From positions 1 through 39,527 of the forward strand of contig JAQUSR010000003.1 in the NCBI GenBank assembly GCA_028710155.1: DNA of 39,527 nt. Direction: 5' to 3'. This stretch comes from Bacteroidales bacterium (GTDB lineage Bacteria; Bacteroidota; Bacteroidia; Bacteroidales; WRLA01). The notes under the pieces were generated by a model. That model saw only the letters and a list, made by a program, of their open reading frames with translations. It did no database searches and was not told the DNA's origin. Position 1 is the stretch's first letter. Each line of letters opens with the position of its first letter. Both the position numbers and the translations under genes were made by a program. This document shows, one piece after another, positions 1 to 9,328 of the stretch.

Positions 1-625
1 AACCTTGAGCCTCTTCGCCATTTCCCAACATACCGACTGTAAACTCGCGACCGGGCAAAATTTCTTCCACCAATGCCGGCTGATGAAATGTTTTCAATAT
101 AAATGCACATTGTTGATACAATTGCTCTTCATTATCGATATGCGAAAAACGCGAAATGCCTTTGCTGGTACCTTCGGCAACGGGTTTGACAAACAACGGA
201 AACGGAATTTTCACTTTATGGATGTCTTTGATTTTTCGAACCACCTGAAAATCGGCTGTGCGAACGCCGTAGTGTCGCATCACGGCATTGGTTAAACCTT
301 TGTGCAGCGCCGTTGCCAAAATTTCGGTTGTGGAAAAGGTGTAGGGAATTTGATAGGCATCCAACAATGCCGGAATTTGTGCCTCGCGACCCAAGCCATG
401 AGCGCCTTCGGCAAAATTAAACACCAAATCCCATCGTTCACCGGCTAAAAGTCGCTGCATCAGCTGCTCCAAGCATCCGATTCTGACCACCTGATGTCCG
501 GCACCGATTAACACGTTTTCGATAGCTTCAACCGTCTCTTCGCAGTCGAACTCCGCCGCTTCTTCTATGGAAAAACCTTTCGTTATATAATAACTTTTAA
601 GGTCGTAAGTCATTCCAATGATCAT
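1..625 (-). CDS. D-alanine-D-alanine ligase-like ATP-grasp protein, C-terminus truncated by window start
   Basis: Open minus frame from ATG at 625 to the window edge: MIIGMTYDLKSYYITKGFSIEEAAEFDCEETVEAIENVL...GERWDLVFNFAEGAHGLGREAQIPALLDAYQIPYTFS...LHKGLTNAVMRHYGV...FPLFVKPVAEGTSKGI; typical Ddl-like ATP-grasp N-terminal pattern. Missing from the ORF track because it has no stop in the window. Confidence 0.8.
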   Translation of the reverse strand, partial: MIIGMTYDLKSYYITKGFSIEEAAEFDCEETVEAIENVLIGAGHQVVRIGCLEQLMQRLLAGERWDLVFNFAEGAHGLGREAQIPALLDAYQIPYTFSTTEILATALHKGLTNAVMRHYGVRTADFQVVRKIKDIHKVKIPFPLFVKPVAEGTSKGISRFSHIDNEEQLYQQCAFILKTFHQPALVEEILPGREFTVGMLGNGEEAQG

Positions 626-907
626 CTTGAATATGTAAGATTTTTAGATTTTTGAATGTTTTTTTGATGTCAACAACTTTCCCGATTTACAAAAAATCTT
701 CTTTTAATGGCTTTCAATTTTGAAAAATTTTAACCATTAAGCGAGTAGGTCTGCTCAACTCCGTTTTTTGTAATTCAATGTTTGTTTTCATCAACTTTTT
801 ATATATTAAATTATTGAAATAGAGATGTTTTTGGTGATCGCCATCGAACCTTTACAGGCTTTATCAATTGTTGAAATTTTTGTAAAAACATGACCTAAAA
901 AATGGGC

Positions 908-916
908 GCAAATGTA
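908..916 (-). promoter_or_regulatory. Bacteroidetes -7 element (TACATTTGC) for the ddl-like gene
   Basis: Minus-strand TACATTTGC fits TAnnTTTG; about 283 nt upstream of the ATG at 625. Confidence 0.5.
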
Positions 917-1161
917 GTTTGTTTTTGATTGGATAGATGAAAAGAAAAAAATTAAAAATATTTTTATAAATTACAAAGAATCAATGTTATAGGAGCTACT
1001 TGAATCCATTTAAAAAGGAATAAAATACACTAATGGTTCGTCATCTTGAGGAGTAAATGACGAATCATGATTTAGTCAATGATTAAAATTAGGAAAAAGC
1101 TTCAATCAATATTTCATGGAGTTCAATAGGAGACGAGGAAGGCAAATTTTGGAATCACGCC

Positions 1162-2406
1162 TTATCCGCCGAAATCATCATAGAAAATCATGCTTTCGGG
1201 AACGCCCAAATTGTCCAACATTTTTAACACGGCTTGCAGCATCATCGGTGGTCCGCAGATGTAATATTCGATATCTTCGGGATAGGGATGTGCTTTCAAA
1301 TAATTTTCAAATATCACCTGATGGATGAAACCGGTGTAGCCCGTCCAATGGTCTTCAGGTTGCGGGTCGGAAAGAGCAATATGAAACGAAAAATTATCGT
1401 TTTCTTTTTCAATATCTTGAAAATCTTTGACATAAAACAACTCTTGCAACGATCTGCCGCCATACCAAAAAGTGGTTTTGCGTTGGGTGTGGTTGGTTTT
1501 AAATTGGTCGAAGATGTGCGACCGCATCGGAGCCATTCCCGCACCGCCGCCGATAAACATCATTTCGCGATGGCTGTCTTGTACGAAAAAATCACCGTAA
1601 GGTCCCGAAATCATCACCTTGTCGCCTGCTTTCAACGAGTGAATGTAAGAAGAGCTGACCCCCGGATTCACTTTTTTGTAAGCCCCTTTTTGACGATCAA
1701 ACGGCGGCGGTGCAATACGCACATTCAAAATAATTTGCGTGTTCTCGCTCGGGTGATTTGCCATTGAGTAGGCGCGCGAAGCCGGTTGAGAATTTTTCAT
1801 CACCAAACCAAATAGTTGCATCTTTTCCCAATCTTTTCGATATTTTTCTTCTACTTCAATATCTTTGTAGGCAACAGTGCATTTGGGAATATCAATTTGA
1901 ACATAACCGCCCGAACGAAAATTGAGCGTTTCGTGATCAGGCAATTTGACGACCAACTCTTTGATAAACGTAGCCACATTGCGATTGGAAACCACTTCGC
2001 ATTCCCATTTTTTTACCCCAAAAACCTCTTTAGGAATTTCAATTTCCATATCGTTTTTAACTTTCACTTGGCAGAAAAGACGATAGTTTTCTTGCTCCAT
2101 TTTTCGCGAAATATGCGCTTTTTCGGTAGGCAAAATCGAACCACCGCCCGACAGAACAATGCCTTTGCACGTTCCGCAAGTACCGCCGCCGCCGCATGCC
2201 GATGAAACAAAAATTTTTTCGTCCGATAAGGCTTGCAATAGCGAACAACCGCGCTCGTGTTCCAACTCCTTTTCGCCGTTAATTTTAATTTTTACTTTGC
2301 CTTCCGGAACCAATTTTTTTCGGGCAAAAAGCAACACTGTCACCAATAACCAAATAACAATCAAAAAGATGACGATGGCTGCAAAAATTGTTATGTATGC
2401 TATCAT
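1162..2406 (-). CDS. nqrF: Na+-translocating NADH:quinone reductase subunit F
   Basis: 414 aa; 2Fe-2S ferredoxin motif CGGGGTCGTC, FAD/NAD domains (RAYSMANHPSE, GGGAGMAPMRSHI, YYICGPPMM); last gene of the nqr operon. Confidence 0.96.
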   Translation of the reverse strand: MIAYITIFAAIVIFLIVIWLLVTVLLFARKKLVPEGKVKIKINGEKELEHERGCSLLQALSDEKIFVSSACGGGGTCGTCKGIVLSGGGSILPTEKAHISRKMEQENYRLFCQVKVKNDMEIEIPKEVFGVKKWECEVVSNRNVATFIKELVVKLPDHETLNFRSGGYVQIDIPKCTVAYKDIEVEEKYRKDWEKMQLFGLVMKNSQPASRAYSMANHPSENTQIILNVRIAPPPFDRQKGAYKKVNPGVSSSYIHSLKAGDKVMISGPYGDFFVQDSHREMMFIGGGAGMAPMRSHIFDQFKTNHTQRKTTFWYGGRSLQELFYVKDFQDIEKENDNFSFHIALSDPQPEDHWTGYTGFIHQVIFENYLKAHPYPEDIEYYICGPPMMLQAVLKMLDNLGVPESMIFYDDFGG

Positions 2407-2500
2407 TTTGTATTTTTTTACTATAGTTGTTTAAATGCCTATGCACTTACTTTTTCTATGAGTTGGCTGACTTTCTAAATGTTTGACAAAAACTTTTTTA

Positions 2501-3103
2501 TTAAATTCCCAAAAACGCCATAAATCCTAAACCCATTAATCCGGTAGTAATGTAGGCGATACCGTTGCCTTGCAGCGGTTTGGGAATGTTGGAATAGCGA
2601 ATGCGTTCTCGAATTGCGGCAAAGGCTACAATCGCAAGCAACCAACCAATTCCCGATCCTAATGCGTAGACAAGGCTATGTCCTACCGTTGGAAAATTTT
2701 TCTCTTGCATAAATAACGATCCGCCTAAAATGGCACAATTGACCGCAATCAACGGAAGGAAAATGCCCAACGCATAGTACAATTTCGACGAAAAACGTTC
2801 AATCACCATTTCCAATAGTTGTACGATGGCTGCAATCACCGCAATAAAAACAATGAGCGACAAAAACGACAAATCAATGTCTGCCAATTGCGAAGAGAGC
2901 CATTGCAATGCTCCGGCTTGTAGTAAATATTTGTCGATGAGATAGTTGATAGGAAGCGTTATCGCCAAGACAAAACAAACGGCAACGCCTAATCCAAAAG
3001 CCGTTTTAACGTTTTTCGATACCGCCAAATAAGAACACATGCCTAAAAAATAGGCAAAAATCATGTTATCGATGAAAATAGAACGAACAAATATATCTAA
3101 CAT
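2501..3103 (-). CDS. nqrE: Na+-translocating NADH:quinone reductase subunit E
   Basis: 200 aa membrane protein, NqrE/RnfA family sequence ([35 protein letters not shown]), operon context. Confidence 0.95.
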   Translation of the reverse strand: MLDIFVRSIFIDNMIFAYFLGMCSYLAVSKNVKTAFGLGVAVCFVLAITLPINYLIDKYLLQAGALQWLSSQLADIDLSFLSLIVFIAVIAAIVQLLEMVIERFSSKLYYALGIFLPLIAVNCAILGGSLFMQEKNFPTVGHSLVYALGSGIGWLLAIVAFAAIRERIRYSNIPKPLQGNGIAYITTGLMGLGFMAFLGI

Positions 3104-3161
3104 AATTAGTAAGTTTAATATTTAAAAGATGAATGATTAAATATGTACTATCAAAAATATT

Positions 3162-3746
3162 TTAAGATTTTGATTTCTGAATCCAAATAAGTCCACCAAT
3201 CATAATCAATGCCATAGGAGGAAGAATCATCAAACCGTTGTTCATGTAGCCGGCTTGATAAACCGATTCGGGTATCACCGGATAGTTCCACAAGCTACCC
3301 GAACCAAGCAATTCACGAAAAACGGCTACAACGACCAGCACCAAACCGTAGCCCAAACCGTTAAAAATGCCGTCAAAGAACGACGGTATCGGCGGATGTG
3401 AAAGTGCAAACGCCTCCAAACGCCCCATGAGGATGCAGTTGGTGATAATCAATCCCACAAAAACCGATAGCATTTTGCTGATGTCGTAGAAAAAGGCTTG
3501 TAACACCTGATCAACCAAAATGACCAATGCTGCAGCAATCAACAATTGAACGATGATGCGAATACGTGGTGGTATTGTATTGCGAATCAATGAAATAATA
3601 AAATTTGCACAAGCACAAACAACCGTTACCGATAACATCATCACCACTGCCGGTTTCAGTTGTGCGGTAACAGCCAAGGCAGAACAAACGCCTAAAGTTT
3701 GTACTAAAATGGGATTTTCTTTATTTAACGGACCTAAATATTTCAT
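3162..3746 (-). CDS. nqrD: Na+-translocating NADH:quinone reductase subunit D
   Basis: 194 aa membrane protein, NqrD/RnfE family ([45 protein letters not shown]), operon context. Confidence 0.95.
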   Translation of the reverse strand: MKYLGPLNKENPILVQTLGVCSALAVTAQLKPAVVMMLSVTVVCACANFIISLIRNTIPPRIRIIVQLLIAAALVILVDQVLQAFFYDISKMLSVFVGLIITNCILMGRLEAFALSHPPIPSFFDGIFNGLGYGLVLVVVAVFRELLGSGSLWNYPVIPESVYQAGYMNNGLMILPPMALIMIGGLIWIQKSKS

Positions 3747-3868
3747 ATTGATATTCTATTGATTAGGTTTTGAATTAAAAATTATTAATCATATTGATTA
3801 TTAAACTGTAAAAAATAATTCTATGGTAAGCAAAAACGGTTGCATCGATTTCATTTCCATTTTTGAAA

Positions 3869-4480
3869 CTATTCTTCCTCTTTCAAACATCGATAAAGCA
3901 TCTCTTCAACACCTTGGCTGGTAACAGTTCCGCCCGAAATGGCATCAACACCGTGAATCGGGTTGATGGTGCTGTTTAAAACACCGCCTTTGACCACCTT
4001 CACCGAAACAAATTGTCCGTTTTCATCAAAAATCTTTTTTCCTTCAAATGAGGAGCAAAATTTTTCGGTTGAAATTTCTCCACCCAACCCCGGTGTCTCC
4101 GATTTATGGGCGAAAAACACACCTTTGATAGTCGAATGATCGTCTGCCAACACTACATATCCCCAAATGGGTCCCCACAAACCTTTTCCGTTCACAGGAA
4201 TCACAATTCCGGAGCTTTGGTCGAAACAAACAATGTCGTACGACTCCTTATTCGATGGCGTTTCTCGTTTTTGGCACACCTTTTCAAACAATGGTTGCAC
4301 TTCGCTTTTTGGAACCTCTTTGTAACCGGCAGCTGTCAAAATTTGTCGCATTTTTTCGGTTTCGCGATTGGCTTTTTGATATGGTTGCAAAGTGATGGTT
4401 GCCAACGACAACAAAAAAGCAATTATTACTACTAAAACAGTAATATACAAAAAGATATATCGATTAGAAAAATTTTTCAT
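3869..4480 (-). CDS. nqrC: Na+-translocating NADH:quinone reductase subunit C
   Basis: 203 aa; one N-terminal TM, FMN-binding region with DAISGGTVTS flavinylation-like site, operon context. Confidence 0.93.
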   Translation of the reverse strand: MKNFSNRYIFLYITVLVVIIAFLLSLATITLQPYQKANRETEKMRQILTAAGYKEVPKSEVQPLFEKVCQKRETPSNKESYDIVCFDQSSGIVIPVNGKGLWGPIWGYVVLADDHSTIKGVFFAHKSETPGLGGEISTEKFCSSFEGKKIFDENGQFVSVKVVKGGVLNSTINPIHGVDAISGGTVTSQGVEEMLYRCLKEEE

Positions 4481-4507
4481 CTTTAGTACTTTTAAATTAA
4501 TTTCACG

Positions 4508-5656
4508 CTATTTGACAATTTTCACCCGTTTCATCCGTCGTTTGATGTTCACTTGAACCACACAATAATCAATCAAAGGTGCGAAAATGTTCATCAACAA
4601 AATGGCAAGCATCATACCTTCGGGATAGCCTTTGTTATAATCACGAATTAAAATAGCAAACACGCCGATTAAAAAACCGTAAATCACCTTTCCCCATTGG
4701 GTATGGGCTGCCGTTACCGGATCGGTTGCCATAAAAACGGCACCAAATAAAAATCCGCCCATCAACAATTGTTGATAAGCAGGAACTTCTGCCATCGGTG
4801 TTCCTCCCAATATATTGAAAGTGAGTGCAGACAAAAATCCGCCCGCTACCACAGAAAGCATAATTTTCCAATTGGCAACTTGTGTGAAAAGCAATACGGC
4901 AGCACCCAAAAGAATGGCAATTTTTGATGTTTCGCCAATAGAACCCGAAATGGTTCCCACCAACATATCCATCGTACTTGGTAACGCAGAAAGATGATTG
5001 TTAGCTATATCCGAAAGCGGTGTTGCTCCGGAAAAGGCATCGGCTTTTTCGGCAATCCACACTTTATCGCCTGAAATAACACTCGGATAGGCAAAAAATA
5101 TGAACGCACGCGCAATCAATGCAGGATTCAAAAAATTGTAGCCCGTTCCGCCAAAAACCTCTTTTCCGAAAAGCACGGCAAACATAGTGGCAATGGCAAC
5201 AATCCATAACGGAATGTCGGGAGGCAAAATCAACGGAAGAATAAATCCCGTTACAAAAAAGCCCTCCGCCACTTGATGTCCGCGAATTTGAGCAAAGATA
5301 ATTTCAACCAACAATCCACTGACATACACTACAATAACTAGCGGTAACCATTTCAGAAAACCATACCACAACGCACCCCAAAACGAAACACTCGTTTGTA
5401 TTGATAGAAAATGTTGATAGCCAATATTCCAAATCCCAAATAACAACGCCGGAAACAGCGCAATAATCACGGTAATCATTACCCGTTTCATATCTACCGT
5501 ATCGCGAATGTGGCTGCCTTTGGTAGTAACCTCTTTCGGCGTAAAAGCAAACGTATCAATAGCATCCCACAACGCCCAAAACCGATGAAGCGGTTGTCCT
5601 TTTTCAGTCTTTTTTTCTAGAGTTTGACTGAGTTTATCGAGAAATTTTAATCGCAT
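4508..5656 (-). CDS. nqrB: Na+-translocating NADH:quinone reductase subunit B
   Basis: 382 aa; multi-TM NqrB/RnfD family, flavinylation-like motif DAFSGATPLS, GGTGYNFLNPALIARAF. Confidence 0.96.
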   Translation of the reverse strand: MRLKFLDKLSQTLEKKTEKGQPLHRFWALWDAIDTFAFTPKEVTTKGSHIRDTVDMKRVMITVIIALFPALLFGIWNIGYQHFLSIQTSVSFWGALWYGFLKWLPLVIVVYVSGLLVEIIFAQIRGHQVAEGFFVTGFILPLILPPDIPLWIVAIATMFAVLFGKEVFGGTGYNFLNPALIARAFIFFAYPSVISGDKVWIAEKADAFSGATPLSDIANNHLSALPSTMDMLVGTISGSIGETSKIAILLGAAVLLFTQVANWKIMLSVVAGGFLSALTFNILGGTPMAEVPAYQQLLMGGFLFGAVFMATDPVTAAHTQWGKVIYGFLIGVFAILIRDYNKGYPEGMMLAILLMNIFAPLIDYCVVQVNIKRRMKRVKIVK

Positions 5657-5681
5657 GAAAAGAAAAATTAATATCGGTAAA

Positions 5682-7034
5682 TCAATTATTATACAAAAAG
5701 CGCAAGCCTTCGTAAATGATGGATTGACACTCTGTTTTTGACGGACAAACTACATCGCACAACGCAAAATCTTCGTCCGTTACTTCATAAATGCCCAACT
5801 GTTCCATCAAGTCAATATCTTGAATGATACACGCTTTCATCAATTGCAAAGGCAGAATATCGAAAGGGAAAACTTTTTCATAAACATCGGTAAGCATAAA
5901 AGCACGCTTTCCGCCATGCAATTGCGCATTGAACGAATATTTTTTATGCGGAGTTAAAAATGACAAAAAGGTGTGCGAAAGGCTCCATTTTTTAAAATTG
6001 GGCAGCAACCATCCGATCAGTTCGCGCTCTCCGCCTTCGGGTATCAATGTCAGCTGCTGGTCGTAAAATCCGATAAAACCGTCTGTGTCGATAACTTTTC
6101 CGGTTAAAACGTTGCCACTGATAATACGGATGGGACGTTTTAAAGAATTTTGTGCGATGGAAGCAATGTTTCCGCCATTGACTATCGTATAATACATCGG
6201 TTGCAACGCACCTTCGCCACACAACGCAATGGTTTTTGAAAAATCTAATTTTTTGTGTAAAAATAATTTTCCGATGGTTACAACATTTTGCAACTCGACA
6301 TACCAAACTTTTTCACCCTTGTTTATGGGATCGATATAATGAATTTGCGTTCCGACATTTCCGGAAGGATGCGGACCACTGAAATAACGACTTTCCACAT
6401 TTTTTGGCAACGATGACAAATCAAGTTCACAATCATCGGGCAAGCAAAAAAAGGTTTTTCCTGGTGTCAAAAGCGAAAGGATTCGCAGCCCTTCTTGAAG
6501 TTCAGATAATTGATTTTTAATAATATAAGCATAATTTGGAGCCAACGGAGCCGAATCGAAGCCGGAAACAAAAATCGATTTTGGCGTTTCATCGGGTTGA
6601 GCAATGATGGCAAAAGGACGTTGTCGCACAAAAGCCCACAAACCGTATTTCAAAAGTTGTGTTTTGATAGTTGATGGCGTCGCATCAATTTCATTTTCAA
6701 TATGTTCTGATAAATATTGTTGGTCGTTGTTGACAACAATTCGTTCAATTTTTCGTTTTTCGCCTCGAACAATTTTTTGAACCGTTCCGCTCACCGGCGA
6801 AACAAAACGAAGACGTTCATCGGTTTTTGATACGAAAAGCGGTGTTCCCACTTTCACGCAGTCTCCTTCTTGAACCACAAGTTTTGGCGTTATCCATCGA
6901 AAGTCGTCGGGCGATAGTGCCACGGTAGAACATTCCAACCTTTGCGTTTTTTCGACGGCAACTCCTTTTAAAGCCAAATCAAGCCCTTTTCGGATGGTGA
7001 AAACCTGTCGTTTTTTTGATGTGTCATTAATCAC
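5682..7034 (-). CDS. nqrA: Na+-translocating NADH:quinone reductase subunit A
   Basis: 450 aa; NqrA family sequence, first gene of the nqrABCDEF operon. Confidence 0.95.
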   Translation of the reverse strand: MINDTSKKRQVFTIRKGLDLALKGVAVEKTQRLECSTVALSPDDFRWITPKLVVQEGDCVKVGTPLFVSKTDERLRFVSPVSGTVQKIVRGEKRKIERIVVNNDQQYLSEHIENEIDATPSTIKTQLLKYGLWAFVRQRPFAIIAQPDETPKSIFVSGFDSAPLAPNYAYIIKNQLSELQEGLRILSLLTPGKTFFCLPDDCELDLSSLPKNVESRYFSGPHPSGNVGTQIHYIDPINKGEKVWYVELQNVVTIGKLFLHKKLDFSKTIALCGEGALQPMYYTIVNGGNIASIAQNSLKRPIRIISGNVLTGKVIDTDGFIGFYDQQLTLIPEGGERELIGWLLPNFKKWSLSHTFLSFLTPHKKYSFNAQLHGGKRAFMLTDVYEKVFPFDILPLQLMKACIIQDIDLMEQLGIYEVTDEDFALCDVVCPSKTECQSIIYEGLRFLYNN

Positions 7035-7110
7035 GATTGTGCTTTTTGCAAAATATATATTAATGATTATGAAGGTGATAAATGAAATTTTTCTACCTTC
7101 ATAATTTGCT

Positions 7111-7119
7111 GCAAAAGTA
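7111..7119 (-). promoter_or_regulatory. Bacteroidetes -7 element (TACTTTTGC) for the nqr operon
   Basis: Minus-strand TACTTTTGC about 77 nt upstream of nqrA ATG; a second match, TACTTTTGA, lies just upstream near 7122-7130. Confidence 0.6.
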
Positions 7120-7230
7120 CATCAAAAGTAGGTATAAATACGCATCATAAAGGATTTTTATACTTTAAAAATTTGCATTAATAAATGTGGCATAAGATCA
7201 AAGAGAAATTGGTTTTTTCCTTGGAAACAT

Positions 7231-7239
7231 TACCTTTGC
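7231..7239 (+). promoter_or_regulatory. Bacteroidetes -7 element (TACCTTTGC) for the MFS gene
   Basis: TACCTTTGC with TTGG at 7209-7212 in the -33 position; 73 nt upstream of ATG 7312. Confidence 0.65.
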
Positions 7240-7311
7240 ACCTCTTTTTTAAAAGAATACCAATTTTATCGAAAATTTCATAACTATTTTATAATCAATA
7301 ATTTTAACAAA

Positions 7312-8514
7312 ATGACACAAAAAAAGATCAATTATGCCGTTCCTTTGGCTTTTGTAGGATTGTTATTTTTTTCCTTAGGTTTTGCATTAGGAATTATTTC
7401 GTTTTTATTTCTTGTTTTAAAGGATTCTTTATCATTGCCTTCCGCCGTTGCCTTTTTGTTTTTGGCGTAAACCTTTGTCCCTTTTTTGATTTTTGGATAT
7501 CCGGCAACGCTAACTATTTCAAAAATAGGGTATAAGCGAACAATGGCACTTTCTTTTGTGTTTTTTGCCATTGCTTTTGGAATCTTTGTATTTTCGGCAA
7601 AAATGGAAAATTTTGTATTGTTTTTGATCGCCTCGTTTGTAAGCGGAGCAGCTAATGCTTTTTTGCAAGCAGCTGTTAATCCGTATATTACTATTCTTGG
7701 TCCGGTTGAAAGTGCCGCTCGTAGAATGAGTATTATGGGCATTTGCAATAAATTGGCATGGCCGATAGCGCCTCTATTTTTCTCGTTGATGGTGGCTGAT
7801 AAAACGCATATTCTCGTGGCCGATTTATTTTTACCGTTTTATGTCATTATTGGTGTTTTTATTCTTTTGGGCGTTCTTTCTCTGTTGGCTCCTTTACCCG
7901 AAGTGAAAGCGGCCGGCGAAGATGAAGATTCTGTTGAAGAATGTGTATATGCAAACACCAAAACCTCTATCTGGCAATTTCCACATCTTTTATTAGGAGC
8001 TTTAACGCTATTTATTTACGTTGGTGTTGAAACGCTATCATTAAGTACAGCAGTTGATTATGCCTCGTCTATTGGATTAAGCGATCCTGAATCTTACGCA
8101 TGGATACCAAGTGTTGGAATGATTGTAGGTTATATTATTGGTATTATCGCCATTCCGAAATATTTATCGCAAGCCGTTGCTTTGAAAATTTGTTCATGGC
8201 TCGGTATTATTGGTTCATTAGTAGTTGTTTTGTTTCCCGAATCACTTTCTATTTGGGGTATCGCATTGATGGCTTTGGGTTGTTCATTGATGTGGCCTGC
8301 TCTTTGGCCCCTTGCCATGGCAGATCTTGGCAAATTCACTAAAACCGGTGCATCGTTTCTGACAATGGCTATTGCCGGTGGTGCAGTGATTCCCACCGTT
8401 TTTGGTTTTTTGAAAGATTCGTTGGGTCCACAAAATGCTTATTGGTTAGCACTCCCATGTTTTTTGTGTATTCTTTATTATGCATTAGTGGGTTACAAAA
8501 TCAGAAAAAAATAA
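7312..8514 (+). pseudogene. MFS sugar transporter (FucP/glucose-galactose type) interrupted by an in-frame TAA at 7468-7470
   Basis: ATG at 7312 reads MTQKKINYAVPLAFVGLLFFSLGFALGIISFLFLVLKDSLSLPSAVAFLFLA*TFVPFLIFGYPATLTISKIGYKRTMALSF...NPYITILGPVESAARRMSIMGICNKLAW...; the same frame is open through 8514. The ORF track begins only at TTG 7486. Confidence 0.8.
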
Positions 8515-8528
8515 TGTTTTTTTAAATC

Positions 8529-8579
8529 ATCTTCAATAAAAATCGGAAGATTTTTGTCCGATTTTTATTGAAGATTTTA
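8529..8579 (+). terminator. Intrinsic terminator after the MFS gene
   Basis: Perfect 19-bp inverted repeat ATCTTCAATAAAAATCGGA (8529-8547) / TCCGATTTTTATTGAAGAT (8557-8575), 9-nt loop, followed by TTTTA. Confidence 0.8.
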
Positions 8580-8701
8580 TTTGATATTCCTATAAAGCAC
8601 AAAAGATGATTTTGTAAATAATAGAAAATCATAAAGATAAAAGAATTGTATTTAAATAAAAAAATTTTTTTCGATTTTATTTATTTTATCCAAAAACATT
8701 T

Positions 8702-8710
8702 TACCTTTGC
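8702..8710 (+). promoter_or_regulatory. Bacteroidetes -7 element (TACCTTTGC) for tRNA-Val
   Basis: TACCTTTGC ends 14 nt before the tRNA 5' end. Confidence 0.65.
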
Positions 8711-8723
8711 ACTCGCAAAAAAG

Positions 8724-8798
8724 GGGAGTTTAGCTCAGTTGGTTCAGAGCATCTGCCTTACAAGCAGAGGGTCAATGGTTCGAATCCATTAACTCCCA
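8724..8798 (+). tRNA. tRNA-Val (anticodon TAC)
   Basis: GGGAGTT-TA-GCTC-AGTTGGTTCA-GAGC-A-TCTGC-CTTACAA-GCAGA-GGGTC-AATGG-TTCGAAT-CCATT-AACTCCC-A: all four stems pair by eye, 75 nt. Confidence 0.96.
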
Positions 8799-8840
8799 CA
8801 CAAAAAAAAGACTTGGTATCAAGTCTTTTTTTTTGTGTGT
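8799..8840. terminator. Bidirectional terminator after tRNA-Val
   Basis: ACACAAAAAAAAGACTTG-GTAT-CAAGTCTTTTTTTTTGTGTGT: near-perfect palindrome with A and T tracts on both sides. Confidence 0.85.
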
Positions 8841-8870
8841 AATGATGCTTCTTATTGTATCAAGCTATTG

Positions 8871-9281
8871 TTAAAGAATAAATTTATCGGAAACCTCAGA
8901 GGCTTTATCGGCAATCATCTGCATGAAATTTCGGATAGGATGTTTCAACATCATCAAAACCATTGGATTGGCATCTGAATACACAGAAATATCTACTTCG
9001 GTTTGTGTTTCTTTGATAGGAGTTAATAAAAAGCGTAATTCAAAATTTACCGGTGATTGTAATGATGAATAAGTGATTGTATGTGATTCTTGTAGAGCAG
9101 TTACTTTTACCGAAATAGTGCCAATGCCGGAAATGGTAAAAGAACAAGTGTTGCCTTCAATCAACCAATTTTCGACTTTTTCGGGTATAAAATGCTCGAA
9201 GTTTCTAAAATCACTTAATGTGTTGAATATTTTTTCTGCGTTTTTTTCCAAAACGACTGTTTGTCCATCAATTTTTTTCAT
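8871..9281 (-). CDS. SRPBCC (polyketide cyclase/START-like) family protein
   Basis: 136 aa; VVLEKNAEKIFNTLSDFRNFEHFIPEKVENW...GIGTISVKVTALQESHTITYSS, downstream of pyrE. Confidence 0.75.
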   Translation of the reverse strand: MKKIDGQTVVLEKNAEKIFNTLSDFRNFEHFIPEKVENWLIEGNTCSFTISGIGTISVKVTALQESHTITYSSLQSPVNFELRFLLTPIKETQTEVDISVYSDANPMVLMMLKHPIRNFMQMIADKASEVSDKFIL

Positions 9282-9328
9282 ATAGTTTTAAAAAACGCAT
9301 TATTTAATCCGTGAATAAAATTAAAAAT

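Noticed and set aside
1234-2205. Plus-strand ORFs (177 and 129 aa) across nqrF
   Set aside because: Antisense shadows of the well-supported nqrF coding sequence.
7468-7470. Selenocysteine or pyrrolysine recoding at the MFS stop
   Set aside because: The codon is TAA, not TGA or TAG, so these known recoding routes do not apply.
7332-7748. 138-aa minus-strand ORF opposite the MFS gene
   Set aside because: Antisense to a clearly homologous transmembrane coding region; Lys/Asn-rich translation with no family features. The frame is a shadow of the plus-strand codons.
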